NCBI GenBank assembly: GCA_012799255.1
Contig: JAAZLQ010000298.1
Location: 1-23,690 of the forward strand
DNA from: Bacillota bacterium
GTDB lineage: Bacteria; Bacillota_G; Limnochordia; DTU010
Direction: 5' to 3'
Length of the DNA: 23,690 bases
The notes beneath the pieces were generated by a model. It saw nothing but the letters and a program-made list of their open reading frames with translations, searched no databases and was not told where the DNA came from. Shown here piece by piece: positions 23,148-23,690 of this stretch (its first letter is position 1; each line of letters begins with the position of its first letter). The position numbers and the translations under genes are program-made.

Positions 23148-23690
23148 TTAGTAAGCGTTCAACATCCACCAATCCTGTACGTCATTTTGCAGTTCCCAGA
23201 TGGCCTGGGGATCCATTACCCAGAAGTTGATCTCATCTAGTTTCCAGTTAATTTCACCAAGGACAGGATGGCTATGTCCCACCTTAATATCTTGGCGGGC
23301 AGGCCAGTTACCTTCTTGGAACCAAGGTGCTAAGCCTAGACCGCCGTACTCATCACCGTTGAGGTACTTGATCATTAGTTTCGCGGCATTGGGGTGAGGA
23401 GCTTTATAGGCGATGTTCTGCAGACTGGCGTAGAGCATACCTACAGCAGGTTTCAACTCTAAAAACGGTTGATGGCGCAAATCTCCCCTACTTTCATCTC
23501 CGTAGTAGCGCATCTGCGAGTAGACCATGCCGATCCCAATGGGAGGTTCGGCAATACTGGTGTCACCCACCAGATCGCCCACATCCCGATGTCCACTATA
23601 AAGTCTGACGCCATTGTCCAAGATGCCCCTTAACAATTGATAGCCGGCATTCTCTTCCGTCAGTTTAAGTGGTTTGCCAAAGAACCTTTC
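23148..23690 (-). CDS. ABC transporter solute-binding protein, iron(III)/polyamine-like (partial, N-terminus outside window)
   Basis: The last 180 residues of a periplasmic or extracellular binding protein, entering from the right edge in frame. Recognisable parts are a GDTSIAEPPIGIGMVYSQ segment, then FLELKPAVGMLYASLQNIAYKAPHPNAAKLMIKYL. The second is the hinge-to-C-lobe pattern shared by iron(III), polyamine and phosphonate binding proteins (a new strand, then helix 'hPNAAklmi.yL'). The C-terminus is rich in tryptophan (INWKLDEINFW, WWMLNAY). The stop TAA is at 23148-23150. It is the first visible gene of the importer with the fused permease and ATPase. The signal peptide cannot be judged because the start is missing. 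Confidence 0.85.
   Translation of the reverse strand, partial: ERFFGKPLKLTEENAGYQLLRGILDNGVRLYSGHRDVGDLVGDTSIAEPPIGIGMVYSQMRYYGDESRGDLRHQPFLELKPAVGMLYASLQNIAYKAPHPNAAKLMIKYLNGDEYGGLGLAPWFQEGNWPARQDIKVGHSHPVLGEINWKLDEINFWVMDPQAIWELQNDVQDWWMLNAY

Noticed and set aside
1..23690. CRISPR arrays, tRNA or rRNA genes, transposase genes, prophage genes
   Set aside because: No regularly spaced repeats, cloverleaf sequences, rRNA core motifs, transposase domains or phage modules were seen on either strand.

Overview
The window is chromosomal DNA of moderate GC content from a bacterium, most likely a fermentative member of the Bacillota. Evidence for this is the strong Shine-Dalgarno (SD) sequences of the AGGAGG type, the use of GTG and TTG starts, the butanol-dehydrogenase-type iron alcohol dehydrogenase, and tightly packed ABC sugar-uptake operons. 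Both complete extracellular solute-binding proteins carry ordinary signal peptides with no lipobox cysteine. That is unusual for a single-membrane Gram-positive and hints at a two-membrane (diderm) Bacillota lineage or a relative. This is inference; no rRNA or marker gene is present.

Region 1 (1-11010, minus strand, read from high to low coordinates) is one long catabolic operon. A GntR/HutC regulator comes first, followed by two CUT1-type permeases and a sugar-binding protein. After an intercistronic stem-loop come an ADP-ribosylglycohydrolase-family protein, a class I FbaB/LsrF-type aldolase, a zinc alcohol/polyol dehydrogenase, an FGGY kinase, an MFS transporter, an Ldh2-family dehydrogenase and an iron alcohol dehydrogenase that runs off the left edge. 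A plausible flow is: imported glycoside or polyol, hydrolysis or oxidation to a ketose, phosphorylation, aldol cleavage, then reduction of the released aldehyde. The substrate cannot be named from sequence. A near-perfect 16-bp palindrome at 10995-11010 is the likely operator.

Region 2 (11089-12740) holds a separately transcribed N-acetylhexosamine 1-kinase-like gene with its own terminator. Upstream of it lies a roughly 470-bp non-coding stretch rich in palindromes. That stretch includes a hairpin that would mask the SD of a possible 32-codon ORF, and a good sigma-70 promoter facing right.

Region 3 (12741-15148, plus strand) has a Na+/phosphate cotransporter with a PhoU-like tail and a strong terminator, then an orphan small secreted beta-rich protein.

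Region 4 (15171-18329, minus) is a second CUT1 ABC importer with a UgpB-like binding protein and two permeases, without ATPase or enzymes. A BCCT-family betaine/carnitine/choline transporter (18569-20134, plus) diverges from it.

Region 5 (20127-23690, minus) is a third ABC importer of the iron(III)/polyamine/phosphonate type: a partial binding protein, one fused two-domain permease, and an ATPase whose gene end overlaps the BCCT gene end.

In all three importers a GC-rich stem-loop without a U-tract follows the binding-protein gene. This fits the known pattern of making more binding protein than membrane components. No tRNA, rRNA, CRISPR array or recognisable transposase was seen.
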